A stretch of DNA of 64,000 nt from Vicinamibacterales bacterium (GTDB taxonomy: Bacteria; Acidobacteriota; Vicinamibacteria; Vicinamibacterales; UBA8438): contig CATQHX010000015.1 of NCBI GenBank assembly GCA_958296065.1, forward strand, positions 62,001 through 126,000, read 5' to 3'. Every line of letters begins with the position of its first letter. Position 1 is the stretch's first letter. The position numbers and the translations under genes were made by a program. Of the stretch, positions 1-8,126 are shown one piece after another. The notes under the pieces are model-generated. The model ran no database searches. It was given only the letters and a program-made list of their open reading frames with translations, and had not been told where the DNA came from.

Positions 1-389
1 GCGTCCCGCGCCATCTGCGACGCCAGCACGCGGTCGGGCTCCGAGTCGTAGCACATGACGCCGATATAGAGGTTCTCCTCGTCGTAGAGCAGCGTGACTT
101 CGGTCCTCTCCGTGGGCGCCGCGCCGGCCACCGGGATTCTCTGGACCAGATCGCCGATGTTGGGCGCCTGACGCCACGGCGCCTCGTCGAGCATCCCGTC
201 GATGACAATGGCCGAGGTGACCGCCGTCGCCACGCCCGATCTGACCGGATCTGTCGAGACAATCTGTTGGGAAGCGGCGAGGCAGAGAGCCGGCCCAACG
301 ATGCAGTGCCAGGCGCCGATCACCGCCAGCGAGCCGAGGCGGAGCGACAAGGACCGCAGAACCGGGAGGCCATCCAGGCGTTTCTTCAT
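1..389 (-). CDS. CBM9/DUF5916-type protein, N-terminal part only
   Basis: The 129 visible codons encode a signal-peptide-like N-terminus (MKKRLDG, then a hydrophobic stretch up to about residue 40). A domain follows with IDGMLDEAPWRQAPNIGD, VQRIPVAGAAPTE, a VTLLYDEENLYIGV strand and CYDSEPDR. This series is the hallmark of the CBM9-like domain at the start of DUF5916 proteins, large surface or outer-membrane proteins common in Acidobacteriota and Bacteroidota. Family members usually continue for 600 or more residues into a beta-barrel-like region, which lies beyond the window edge. An in-frame ATG five codons upstream (404) is an alternative start; neither has a clear ribosome binding site. 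The biological role of the family is unknown. Confidence 0.8.
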   Translation of the reverse strand, partial: MKKRLDGLPVLRSLSLRLGSLAVIGAWHCIVGPALCLAASQQIVSTDPVRSGVATAVTSAIVIDGMLDEAPWRQAPNIGDLVQRIPVAGAAPTERTEVTLLYDEENLYIGVMCYDSEPDRVLASQMARD

Positions 390-619
390 GGGCTGTCCGG
401 GCATGGTAGCGCAGAGTTCGTCGGCAACTCCCGGATTCCCCTCGATCCCGGATCCACGATCCTGTCGAGCGCAATCGACTTCGTGCCCTGGGCGACCAGC
501 AGGCTCCGCTTGCTTGTCACGAGCAGGCCGGCCCCTCGGTCCGGCTCGGTCGCAAGCCCGATGAGGCGAGGGCAATGGGCCTCAGCCTGCTTTGGTAACA
601 TCGGGACGCGGTCATCGAC

Positions 620-1363
620 ATGAGTCCATCCCCCGATCTGAGCGCGGAAGTGGCCCTGGTGACCGGCGGCAGCCGGAACATCGGCCTGGCGATCGCGCGG
701 ACCCTCCGCGCCGCCGGCGCCCGGGTCTGCATCTGGGGCGCGTCGGACCGGGCGGCGCTCGAAGAGGCTCTGGACGCAATCGACGGTGGCGCGGACGATC
801 GCTGCGGCATGCTGGTGCGCGTCGACGACGAGTCCGCCGTCCTGCACGGCTTCGATGAGATCGGCGCCCGGCTGGGACCGGTGTCCATCCTGGTCAACAA
901 CGCCGCGATACGCCCCGACGCCGCCCTGGAGACGACGACGCGCGCCGCCTGGACCGCGGTCCTCGACGTGACGCTGACCGGGGCGTTCCTGACGTCGCGG
1001 GAGCTGTTCCGCCGTTTGCCGCAGGACCGGAACGGCGCCATCGTCAACATCGGCGGCCTCAGCGCCCACCGGCCGAAGCGCGGCCGCGTCCACGTGATCA
1101 CGGCCAAGGCGGGCCTGATCGGCCTGACCCGCGCGCTGGCCGAGGAGGGCCTGGGCCGGGTCCGGGCCAACTGCGTCGTCCCGGGCGCAATCGACACCGG
1201 CCTCCGGCCCGACGGCAGGCGGCCTCCCTATCTCGACGACGCCGGCCATGCCGCCGGAAGTCCCGCAGCGGTCGCGCGCGCCGTGCTCGCGCTAGCCGAC
1301 CCCGGCGAACCCTATGTCACCGGCCAGACGCTGCATGTCAGCGGCGGCCGCTTCATGCCGTGA
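620..1363 (+). CDS. SDR-family oxidoreductase lacking the catalytic Tyr
   Basis: A 247-residue Rossmann protein of short-chain dehydrogenase size. The cofactor loop TGGSRNIG (15-22), the NNAA motif (93-96) and the C-terminal VSGG are all present. The Ser-Tyr-Lys triad is broken. Ser148 and Lys163 (AKAG) are in place, but the residue four before the Lys is Val159, with His158 beside it, where classical SDRs have Tyr. Relatives with HVxxAKAG exist as FabG-like paralogues, so this is probably a subgroup feature rather than damage. Substrate unknown; fold certain, activity doubtful. The start has no strong ribosome binding site. The gene stands alone, divergent from the DUF5916 gene. Confidence 0.85.
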   Translation: MSPSPDLSAEVALVTGGSRNIGLAIARTLRAAGARVCIWGASDRAALEEALDAIDGGADDRCGMLVRVDDESAVLHGFDEIGARLGPVSILVNNAAIRPDAALETTTRAAWTAVLDVTLTGAFLTSRELFRRLPQDRNGAIVNIGGLSAHRPKRGRVHVITAKAGLIGLTRALAEEGLGRVRANCVVPGAIDTGLRPDGRRPPYLDDAGHAAGSPAAVARAVLALADPGEPYVTGQTLHVSGGRFMP

Positions 1364-1376
1364 CCCGGCGTAGCCG

Positions 1377-1547
1377 CTACCCGAACAGAATCCAGCAGAG
1401 CCCTGCGCCGACCACGGACATCGAGACCCCCACGCGAGAAGCGCGTTGAACAGCGCACGCATGTTGGCGCCGGAGGGGGCCGCCGCAAGGAACAGGGCGC
1501 CCACGGTGGAGAGCGCCGAAAGATCGACGAGCCCGCCAGCCAAGGAG
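1377..1547 (-). pseudogene. Relic of the 3' end of a MatC-like transporter
   Basis: Read on the minus strand, this stretch repeats the last ~55 codons of the transporter gene at 3178-4419 with clear nucleotide similarity, including GLVDLSALSTVGALFLAAA and LFNALLAWG, and ending SMSVVGAGLCWILFG plus stop. One C is missing after GTGGGGG (near 1431), so the last 16 codons lie in another frame. No upstream part of such a gene remains; the homology stops abruptly at about 1547. It is an inverted, frameshifted remnant of a paralogous transporter gene. Confidence 0.85.
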
Positions 1548-1639
1548 CCCCGGCACGACCCGGCGAGCTCCCATTGCATCGCGTCGGGGTGGCCGGGCAT
1601 CCCTCCCGTGCGGCAGCGTGGCGGATCACCGCGACCGCG

Positions 1640-1728
1640 ACCAGCAGTCTGCGCCGCAGAAACGGCGTAGACTGCTGGTCAGGCCCGGTTGGGCGGCAAT
1701 CGGAGCCGCCGGCGGCGATTGTCGGGCC
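1640..1728 (+). ncRNA. Structured leader RNA, copy 1, upstream of the MmgE/PrpD gene
   Basis: Hairpin P1 is a 17-bp perfect stem (1640-1656 with 1663-1679) closed by the loop CAGAAA. A short linker leads to P2, GGCCCG (1682-1687) with CGGGCC (1723-1728), which encloses a TGGGC-containing internal segment and hairpin P3, AATCG (1698-1702) with CGATT (1716-1720) around GCCGCC/GGCGG. The element ends 28 nt before the GTG start at 1757. The same architecture recurs at 31716-31798 with compensatory changes in P1 and P2, which supports a conserved RNA. I cannot match it to a riboswitch class I know. Confidence 0.6.
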
Positions 1729-1756
1729 AGAATCGGCATTCGTCGAGGGGAGCAAC

Positions 1757-3181
1757 GTGAGCGACCAACAGCGCGCGACGAGCGCGGTCGTGGATTTCAT
1801 CGGCCGGACCCGCTGGCAGGATTTTCCGGAGGAGGCCGTCCGGATCGCGAAGCGCTGCGTCATCGACGGCCTGGGCGTCATGCTGGCCGGATCGACGCAG
1901 GACGCCGGCCGCATCCTGCGCGGCTACGTCCGAACGGTTGACGCGAAGCCGGAGTCCACCGCGTTCGGCCCCGAGCCTTTCCGGACCGGTGCGTCCTCGG
2001 CGGCGCTGCTCAACGGGACGAGCGGCCACGCGCTGGACTGGGACGACACGCAACTGGCGACCAGCGCCGACCGCATCTTCGGGTTGCTGACCCACCCGAC
2101 CGTGCCGCCGATGGTCGCTGCGCTGGCCATCGGCGAGCGGCGGCAGGCGTCCGGCAAGGCGTTCCTCGAGGCGTTTCTCACGGGCTTCGAGGTCGAGTGC
2201 AAGATCGCCGAGGCCATCAGTCCCGGCCATTACAGGAAGGGCTTCCACTCGTCCGGCACCGTCGGCACGTTCGGCGCGGCGGTCGCCGCGGCCAGGCTGC
2301 TGGGTCTCGACGGCGACAGGATCGCGCACACGCTCGCCATCGCCGCGAGCTCGGCCTCCGGCATCCGCGTGAACTTCGGGTCGATGACCAAGCCGCTGCA
2401 CGTGGGTCGCGCGTCGCAGAACGGGGTGGTCGCGGCCGAGCTTGCCGCGAGAGGCTTCACGGGAGGCCGGGACGCCCTCGATCCGCCGTGGGGCTTCTTC
2501 CAGGCCTTCAGTCACGGCGAGGGCTTCGATGCCGGCCGGATCGTCGGCAGGCTCGGCGACCCGCACGCGATCGTGTGGCCCGGGGTGTCGATCAAGCCGT
2601 ACCCGTGCGGCGTGCTCGGGCATCCGACAATGGACGCCATGCGGCGACTGGTGATTGCGCACGACGTGCAGCCGGAATGCATCGTGGCCATTCGCGTGCG
2701 CGCCGGGTCCAACATCCTCAATCCGCTGCGGTACCCCATTGCGACCAACGAGCTCGAGGCGAAGTTCTGTCCCGCGTTCATGGTGGGCGCCATCGCGCTC
2801 CGGCGGAAGGCGGGCATTCACGAATTCAACGACGAGTTCGTCCGGAGTGCGCCGATGCAGGCGATGATGCGGAAGGTGGAGCGCGTGCTCGACCCCGAGA
2901 TCGAGGCGCAGGGCTGGGAGAAGATCCGCAGCACCGTCGAGGTGGATCTCGACGACGGCCGCACGCTCGTCGAGGAGGCGGACGAACGCTATCGGGGCGG
3001 GCCGGACCTGCCGTTCACGCGGGAGGAGCTCCTCGAGAAGTTCAGCGACTGCGCGTCGCTCGTGCTGCCGCCGTCGGCGATAGACGAGACCGTCGGTATG
3101 GTCGAGGCGCTGGAGGACCTGCCCGACGTGGGCCGGCTTTCCCGCGTTCTGAGTGCAGCTCCGGCGGCGGTGGCACAATGA
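1757..3181 (+). CDS. MmgE/PrpD family protein
   Basis: 474 residues, usual length for the MmgE/PrpD family (2-methylcitrate dehydratase, cis-aconitate decarboxylase and many uncharacterised relatives). Recognisable family stretches are VDFIGRTRWQDFPEEAVR near the N-terminus, LNGTSGHALDWDDT, a GTVGTFGAAVAAARLLGL helix, the SMTKPLHVGRASQNGV segment and IKPYPCGVLGHPTMDA. The GTG start at 1757 is chosen because GAGGGGAG precedes it and homology begins there; upstream in-frame codons are the structured leader RNA. The stop overlaps the start of the next gene (ATGA), so it is translationally coupled to a MatC-like carboxylate carrier. A role in degrading an imported carboxylic acid is inferred; the substrate is not visible. 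Confidence 0.88.
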   Translation: MSDQQRATSAVVDFIGRTRWQDFPEEAVRIAKRCVIDGLGVMLAGSTQDAGRILRGYVRTVDAKPESTAFGPEPFRTGASSAALLNGTSGHALDWDDTQLATSADRIFGLLTHPTVPPMVAALAIGERRQASGKAFLEAFLTGFEVECKIAEAISPGHYRKGFHSSGTVGTFGAAVAAARLLGLDGDRIAHTLAIAASSASGIRVNFGSMTKPLHVGRASQNGVVAAELAARGFTGGRDALDPPWGFFQAFSHGEGFDAGRIVGRLGDPHAIVWPGVSIKPYPCGVLGHPTMDAMRRLVIAHDVQPECIVAIRVRAGSNILNPLRYPIATNELEAKFCPAFMVGAIALRRKAGIHEFNDEFVRSAPMQAMMRKVERVLDPEIEAQGWEKIRSTVEVDLDDGRTLVEEADERYRGGPDLPFTREELLEKFSDCASLVLPPSAIDETVGMVEALEDLPDVGRLSRVLSAAPAAVAQ

Positions 3182-4419
3182 TGCTCGCGTGGGTCTCGGT
3201 CGGGGCGCTTGTCCTGGCCGTCGCGCTGAGCGTCCTCACGAAGATCAATGTCGGCATCCTGTCGCTGGCCATGGCCTGGCTGGTGGGGGTGTACCTGGGC
3301 GGCATGTCGGTCAATACCGTCCTGTCCGGCTTTCCCGTGCCGTTGCTGGTCACGCTCGTGGGCGTGACGCTGCTGTTCAGCATGGCCGACACCAACGGCA
3401 CGCTGTCCAGATTGACCGGCCGGGCCGTCCGGCTCTGCCGCGGGAACGCGGGGCTGTTGCCGGTCATGTTCTTCGTGGTCGGCGTGGTCGTGTCCACGAT
3501 CGGTCCCGGCGGCACGCCGGCCAGCGCCCTGCTGGCGGCGCCCGCCATGGCCGCCGCGGGGCGGGTGGGCATACCGCCGCTGCTGATGGCGATCATGTGC
3601 GGCGATGGCGCCTTGGCGGGCACGCTGTCGCCGTTCGCGCCTGGCGGCGTCGTCGCCAACGACGTGATGGCGCGCATCGGCCTCGGCGGCCTCGAGTGGC
3701 AGACCTACGGGTACAACGTGCTGGCCCACTCGATCGTGGGCATCGGCGGCTTCATGCTGTTCGGGGGCCTGAAGCTCTTTCGCAGGCACGGAGGAGACGC
3801 CGGATCCGCGGAGCCGGACGTCGAACACTTCGAGCGCAGGCATTGGTTGACCCTCGCCGGCATTGCGGCGCTGATCGTCGCGGTCGTCGGCTTCGATGCG
3901 CACGTGGGATTGACGGCGGTCTTCATCGCCGCGTTGCTCACCCTACTCGGGAGCGTCGATGAGCAGCAGGCCATTCGGCGCATGCCCTGGGGCGTCATCC
4001 TGATGGTCACCGGGGTGACGGTGCTGATCTCGATCATGCAGAGAACCCAGGGCATGGACTTGTTCACGAGCGGGCTGGCCGCCATCTCCACCTCGGAGAC
4101 GATCGTGCCGATGATGGCCTTCGGGACCGGCCTGATATCGGTGTACAGCAGTACGTCCGGCGTGGTGATGCCGGCGTTCCTGCCGATGGTGCCGGACCTC
4201 GCGCAGCAGATCGGCGCCGTCGAGCACGTTCACCTCGCGTGGTCGATCACCGTGGGCGGCGGGCTCGTCGATCTGTCGGCGCTCTCCACCGTGGGCGCCC
4301 TGTTCCTCGCCGCGGCGGCCCCCGGCACCAACACGCGCGCGTTGTTCAACGCGCTCCTCGCGTGGGGGCTCTCGATGTCGCTGGTCGGCGCAGCGCTCTG
4401 CTGGATTCTGTTCGGATAG
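3178..4419 (+). CDS. MatC-like dicarboxylate carrier (SLC13-type permease)
   Basis: 413 residues with about a dozen hydrophobic segments. The N-terminal half matches the dicarboxylate carrier MatC N-terminal domain: KINVGILSLAMAWLVGVYLG, GFPVPLLVTLVGVTLLF, ADTNGTLSRLTGRAVRL and IGPGGTPASALLAAP. The second half repeats the ion-transporter fold with VYSSTSGVVMPAFLP and the closing GLVDLSALSTVGALFLAAA. ATG 3178 overlaps the stop of the MmgE/PrpD gene in ATGA; ATG 3181 is the alternative. It likely imports the acid handled by that enzyme. A degraded copy of its 3' end lies inverted at 1377-1547. Confidence 0.85.
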   Translation: MMLAWVSVGALVLAVALSVLTKINVGILSLAMAWLVGVYLGGMSVNTVLSGFPVPLLVTLVGVTLLFSMADTNGTLSRLTGRAVRLCRGNAGLLPVMFFVVGVVVSTIGPGGTPASALLAAPAMAAAGRVGIPPLLMAIMCGDGALAGTLSPFAPGGVVANDVMARIGLGGLEWQTYGYNVLAHSIVGIGGFMLFGGLKLFRRHGGDAGSAEPDVEHFERRHWLTLAGIAALIVAVVGFDAHVGLTAVFIAALLTLLGSVDEQQAIRRMPWGVILMVTGVTVLISIMQRTQGMDLFTSGLAAISTSETIVPMMAFGTGLISVYSSTSGVVMPAFLPMVPDLAQQIGAVEHVHLAWSITVGGGLVDLSALSTVGALFLAAAAPGTNTRALFNALLAWGLSMSLVGAALCWILFG

Positions 4420-4808
4420 CTGCCGACCACGCCCACCCAGATGCAGGCTTCGAACGCCAGTCGCCAAGTCTGAAGTGTCGCTACCGGATGCCGGTGTTGC
4501 TAGCGCGAACCACCAACTTACTATGCTGGCCTATCCGTCCACGGACTGCTGAGTTCGTACGGCTCAATCCATTCGCAAATTGTGCACGGAACTGTACACG
4601 GCCGCTGCTGCAATTCCATAAACTGCTGAAAACACAAGAGTTCCAGGTGTTCCGCTACGTTCGGTGCGAACGCCACGCCTGGTTGCGGATGCGGGTGCGA
4701 GCCTCGAAGGGGCCACGCCGCGCCGAGCAGCTTGTCGTGGACGACGGTGTTAGGATGCCGTACGCGCGCAGCACGGACACCGGTAACCGTTCGGGAAGGG
4801 GACAGAAG
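4420..4808. other. Intergenic, no gene recognised
   Basis: 389 bases between the transporter and the NIPSNAP gene. The middle (about 4490-4660) has lower G+C than its surroundings and contains no convincing reading frame, RNA gene or repeat. The last 20 bases carry the GGAAGGGGA ribosome binding site of the NIPSNAP gene. Confidence 0.6.
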
Positions 4809-5270
4809 ATGAGAACCACAATGTTCGCCGTCGTGATCAGCCTCGCGTTCAGCGGCCTGGCCTTCGCCCAGGACGACCCGCCGCCGCCCTGCGGGCCGGC
4901 CGGCGACCTCGCGATGGAATTCTCCAGGAACGTCGCCGCCAACTCGCGCTGCTTCGAGATCCGCATGTACACGGCCGAGCCGGAGATGGACGGCAAGGGC
5001 GGCATCGACAACTTGCACCGGCGCTTCCGCGAGGGCGAGGTGGCGCTGTTCGAGAAGCACGGCGCCGAGATCGTCTGGGCGTGGCAGAGCCTGGACAATC
5101 CCAACACGTTGGTCTGGATGCTGGCCTACCGCGACCGCGCCCATCGCGATCAGGTGTTCGCCGACTTCCGGGACGACCCCGACTGGCACGCACTGCGCGC
5201 CAAGTACGAAGTGCCGCTCAGCGCCGAAGTGTTCATGATGAGCGCCGCCGACTACTCCAAGCTCAAGTAG
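4809..5270 (+). CDS. Exported NIPSNAP-family protein
   Basis: 153 residues. A cleavable signal peptide (MRTTMFAVVISLAFSGLAFA) is followed by a NIPSNAP ferredoxin-like fold: FEIRMYTAEPEMDGKGGIDN, a helix with HRRFREGEVALFEKHG, the strand IVWAWQSLDNPNTLVWMLAY and the helix HRDQVFADFRDDPDWHALRAK. NIPSNAP domains form small dimeric alpha+beta barrels; bacterial members are mostly uncharacterised. The start is fixed by GGAAGGGGA a few bases upstream and by the signal peptide. The gene is monocistronic in appearance. Function unknown beyond fold and export. Confidence 0.85.
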   Translation: MRTTMFAVVISLAFSGLAFAQDDPPPPCGPAGDLAMEFSRNVAANSRCFEIRMYTAEPEMDGKGGIDNLHRRFREGEVALFEKHGAEIVWAWQSLDNPNTLVWMLAYRDRAHRDQVFADFRDDPDWHALRAKYEVPLSAEVFMMSAADYSKLK

Positions 5271-5315
5271 CCAGCCGGATCGTCATCCCGGTGCGGCAAC
5301 GGGCGCGGAGGGCCC

Positions 5316-5738
5316 ATGGCGATCTTCGTCACCGATCGAATCAGTCTCGCCGAGGACGAGATTGGCGAGCAGTTCGTGCGAGCGCCAGGGCCTGGCGGGC
5401 AGAACGTCAACAAGCTCGCGACCGCGGTCCAGCTTCGCTTCGATGCGCGCGGGTCGCCATCGCTGCCGGACGAGGTCCGCGCCCGGCTCATCGAGATCGC
5501 GGGGGCGAGGGCGACGAAGCACGGCGAGATCCTCATCCACGCCCACCGGTTCCGTACCCGCGAGCGAAACCGCCAGGATGCGCTCGAGCGGCTGGTAGCG
5601 CTCGTGCGCCGGGCCACGGTCGCCGAGAAAACGAGACGGGCGACGCGACCGAGCCTGGCGTCGACGCGGCGTCAGGCCGAGAAGAAGCGCCGCCGCGCAC
5701 AACTCAAGCGCACCCGCCGGCCACCCGACCAGGACTGA
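5316..5738 (+). CDS. arfB: Peptidyl-tRNA hydrolase ArfB (ribosome rescue)
   Basis: 140 residues, the normal size for ArfB/YaeJ. The catalytic GGQ loop is intact in RAPGPGGQNVNKLAT (GGQ at 27-29). The C-terminal tail is very basic (QAEKKRRRAQLKRTRRPP), as needed to lie in the mRNA channel of stalled ribosomes. The enzyme hydrolyses peptidyl-tRNA on non-stop ribosomes. ATG 5316 has GGAGGG just upstream. It is too short to be a release factor and has no domains other than the GGQ fold. No operon partner is evident. Confidence 0.93.
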   Translation: MAIFVTDRISLAEDEIGEQFVRAPGPGGQNVNKLATAVQLRFDARGSPSLPDEVRARLIEIAGARATKHGEILIHAHRFRTRERNRQDALERLVALVRRATVAEKTRRATRPSLASTRRQAEKKRRRAQLKRTRRPPDQD

Positions 5739-5919
5739 GAGGTCGCGGCCGCCTGTCGCGGGAGCCGGAAGGCCGGACCACCGGCGGCGAGGCCGAGCCC
5801 TCGCAGCCGGAAATTGTCGCGTTCAGCTCAAGGCGCCGATCACGGCCTGCGAGGAGACTCGCGAACCCCGATGGCCTTGCCGGAGTCTGCCCCGGCTGCG
5901 GCGCAGACCCCTGGCTGGG

Positions 5920-6126
5920 CTACGCGGGTGTGACGTTCTCGGCGCGGGGACCCTTCGGACCCTGGCCGAGCGTAAACGTCACGCTATCGCCTTCGCGCAT
6001 GGAGTCGAATGGCGTGCTCGTGCACGCGGACTGGTGGAAGAAGTACTCGACGCCGTCTGGCGCGGCGATGAAGCCGAAGCCCCTGTCCGTGATGCGCTTG
6101 ATCGTGCCGGTGGTCGTAGATGCCAT
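5920..6126 (-). CDS. Cold-shock domain protein
   Basis: 68 residues forming a single cold-shock (OB-fold) domain. RNP1-like GFGFI follows TGTIKRITD, RNP2-like EYFFHQS is present, and the C-terminal strand is VTFTLGQGPKGPRAENV. Such proteins bind single-stranded RNA or DNA and melt mRNA structure. The protein is convergent with arfB. About 265 bases without another gene lie upstream of its start, so a long 5' leader, common in cold-shock genes, is possible but not demonstrated. Confidence 0.93.
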   Translation of the reverse strand: MASTTTGTIKRITDRGFGFIAAPDGVEYFFHQSACTSTPFDSMREGDSVTFTLGQGPKGPRAENVTPA

Positions 6127-6393
6127 GCGAGTTCCTCTGCGGGTGATCGGCCGAAACCGGCCGTGAACGCGCCGACGATGTCTCTCGTCGATGCACGGTC
6201 AGGTTGACGACGGCCACGCGCTCCGCCTCCTCATGAGGCCGCGCGCCGTATGTAGCTGATTTGCTGAGGTATTGGAGCTTCAAGTTCGGCGGAACGCCGA
6301 GGGAGTCAGCGCAAATCTCATAAAACTAGCCGCTGAAGCGTGGCACATTCCCACCAGCTTGGCAAGGGACTTCGACCACCGAGACCCGCCGGC

Positions 6394-7761
6394 TCATCGG
6401 CGCTCGGCCGCCGCGGCGCTCGGGTCGTCGAGATCGAGGGCCACGATATGGTGCCGGTCGCGCACGTACAGCGTGCTGCCCACGAGGGTGGGCGGGGTCC
6501 AGGCGTTCGACGTCAGCACCGCCGCGCGCGAGTGCACCTGCAGTCCATCCAGGGTGACCGATGCCACGGCCAACTCCCCGTCCTCGTCGAGGATGACGAG
6601 GCGGCCGCCGGCATCCAGCATCTGTGCCCGGGCGAAGGTGCGTTCGCGCCACATCTCCGCTCCGGTCTCGACGTCGAGCGCTGCCACGAATGCCGGGCCG
6701 AAGTCGCCCGTGCTGGCGAGCACGAGTCCGCCGACGCGCAGGGCGTTGCCGAAGTGCACCCGCATCCGGTTGTTGAACCACACCTCCTCGGACGTCGTCC
6801 GGCCGGCGATCTTCGACAGCCGGATCAGCCGGCTGCCGCCGTCGTAGCCGGACGAGACGAACAGGGCGTTGTCGCCGCCCCATACCGGCATGCTGATGTT
6901 GAGACCCAGCTCGTTCGCGTGCAAATGGCTCCACAAGCGGCGTCCATCGCGGGGGTCGAGGCCCACCAGCTCCTGCTGTCCGACCACCACGAGCTGGTCC
7001 TGACCGTCGACCTCTATGAGCACCGGCGAGCCGGGTCCGAGATCGAAAGCGGGGCTGCGCCAGACGGTCGCACCAGTCTCTCGATCGAGTGCCACCACAC
7101 CGTGACCACTGCCGCCCAGGGGCAGAATCACGGTCCGCCCGTACGCGATGGGACTCGACGCGAACGCGTTGTACTCCACGACGTCGAAGGCCGCGACCAG
7201 GTCCTGCGCCCACCGCAGCTCCCCCGTCCGCTTGTCGAGCGCATGGAAACGGCCGTCGACGCCGACAGCGAAGACGGTGTCACCGGCGATCAGCGGAGTG
7301 GAGTACGGGCCGGGACCGGAGGAGTTCAGCCATACGTCGAAGTAGCCGTTGTGCACGAGCGGCGTGTGGTAGGCATACTGCCAGCGCGTGGCGCCGGTCG
7401 CGGCGTCGAGCGCGATGATGACCTCGTCGTCGTCCTTGCGGTACATCGTGACGAGCAGGTCGCCATCTGCAAGGATCGACGAGTAACCTTCGCCGAGCGA
7501 TCGGCTCCACAAGCGGGCAGGTCCGTCCGCGTCCCACGCGGTTGCAACCGTCGCCGAGTCCACGCGGAAGTTGCGGTTCGGGCCGCCCAACTGGCGCCAG
7601 GCATCCGGCCGCGGCCGCGCGGCATGTTCGGTTCCTCCTGTCGACACGGCCCCATCGCGTTCTGCCGCGGCCGAGGCACGGTGAGTCTGAGCGCGCGCCA
7701 TGGATGCAAGACTCGGGGGCAACAGACACAAGACGAACAGCACGACACTCCCTCTTCTCAT
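6394..7761 (-). CDS. Exported PQQ-binding-like beta-propeller protein
   Basis: 455 residues. A signal peptide (MRRGSVVLFVLCLLPPSLASMARA) leads to an eight-bladed quinoprotein-type propeller with recurrent W-motif blades: IIALDAATGATRWQYAY, FHALDKRTGELRWAQD, VVALDRETGATVWRS and VAALDVETGAEMWRER. The Ca/PQQ ligands and vicinal disulfide of true dehydrogenases are not visible, so it resembles BamB/YncE-like scaffold propellers rather than an enzyme. The start at 7761 is chosen because the signal peptide begins there; the open frame runs further upstream without sensible sequence. It is divergent from the SoxC-like gene and may belong to the same periplasmic oxidation theme. Confidence 0.8.
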   Translation of the reverse strand: MRRGSVVLFVLCLLPPSLASMARAQTHRASAAAERDGAVSTGGTEHAARPRPDAWRQLGGPNRNFRVDSATVATAWDADGPARLWSRSLGEGYSSILADGDLLVTMYRKDDDEVIIALDAATGATRWQYAYHTPLVHNGYFDVWLNSSGPGPYSTPLIAGDTVFAVGVDGRFHALDKRTGELRWAQDLVAAFDVVEYNAFASSPIAYGRTVILPLGGSGHGVVALDRETGATVWRSPAFDLGPGSPVLIEVDGQDQLVVVGQQELVGLDPRDGRRLWSHLHANELGLNISMPVWGGDNALFVSSGYDGGSRLIRLSKIAGRTTSEEVWFNNRMRVHFGNALRVGGLVLASTGDFGPAFVAALDVETGAEMWRERTFARAQMLDAGGRLVILDEDGELAVASVTLDGLQVHSRAAVLTSNAWTPPTLVGSTLYVRDRHHIVALDLDDPSAAAAERR

Positions 7762-8126
7762 CACTCTCTCAGCCCCTCCGATGGCGATTGCCAGCCGATG
7801 CGGTTGCCGGCGACATCCTCGCGGCTCGCCGTCGCGACGAGCCGATACTCGCGATCTCGAGCAAAACCGGAAGACTTGCCGCAGTTGGTCACGAAGTGAG
7901 GACCCGTTTCGCCTGACGCGCCGCGACTCAAGCCTATCACCCCGCGGGCCGTGCCTCCCATCGCCCCGGTCTTGCGCTGCCGCCAACCGTAACGCCCATC
8001 GAGCGGCGAAAACCCCCTCGCGCGAGACCGCACTCGGCGCTGCGAGGAAAGAACCGTCATTGGCGTATACTGCCGACTGTGACAGCCGATTTGCGGGTGA
8101 CCTCAGTTGCGAAGGAGTAGAGACCC
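7762..8126. other. Divergent intergenic region with a candidate soxC promoter
   Basis: 365 bases between the divergent propeller and SoxC-like genes. No gene or repeat is seen. A TATACT hexamer at about 8069-8074 is a good -10 candidate for the SoxC-like gene, about 50 bases before its start, but the matching -35 is poor. The GAAGGAG ribosome binding site lies just before the ATG at 8127. Confidence 0.45.

Noticed and set aside
1640..1728. Leader RNA as cobalamin, SAM, TPP, glycine or c-di-GMP riboswitch, or as a terminator
   Set aside because: None of the conserved cores of those classes is present, and no T-run follows any stem.
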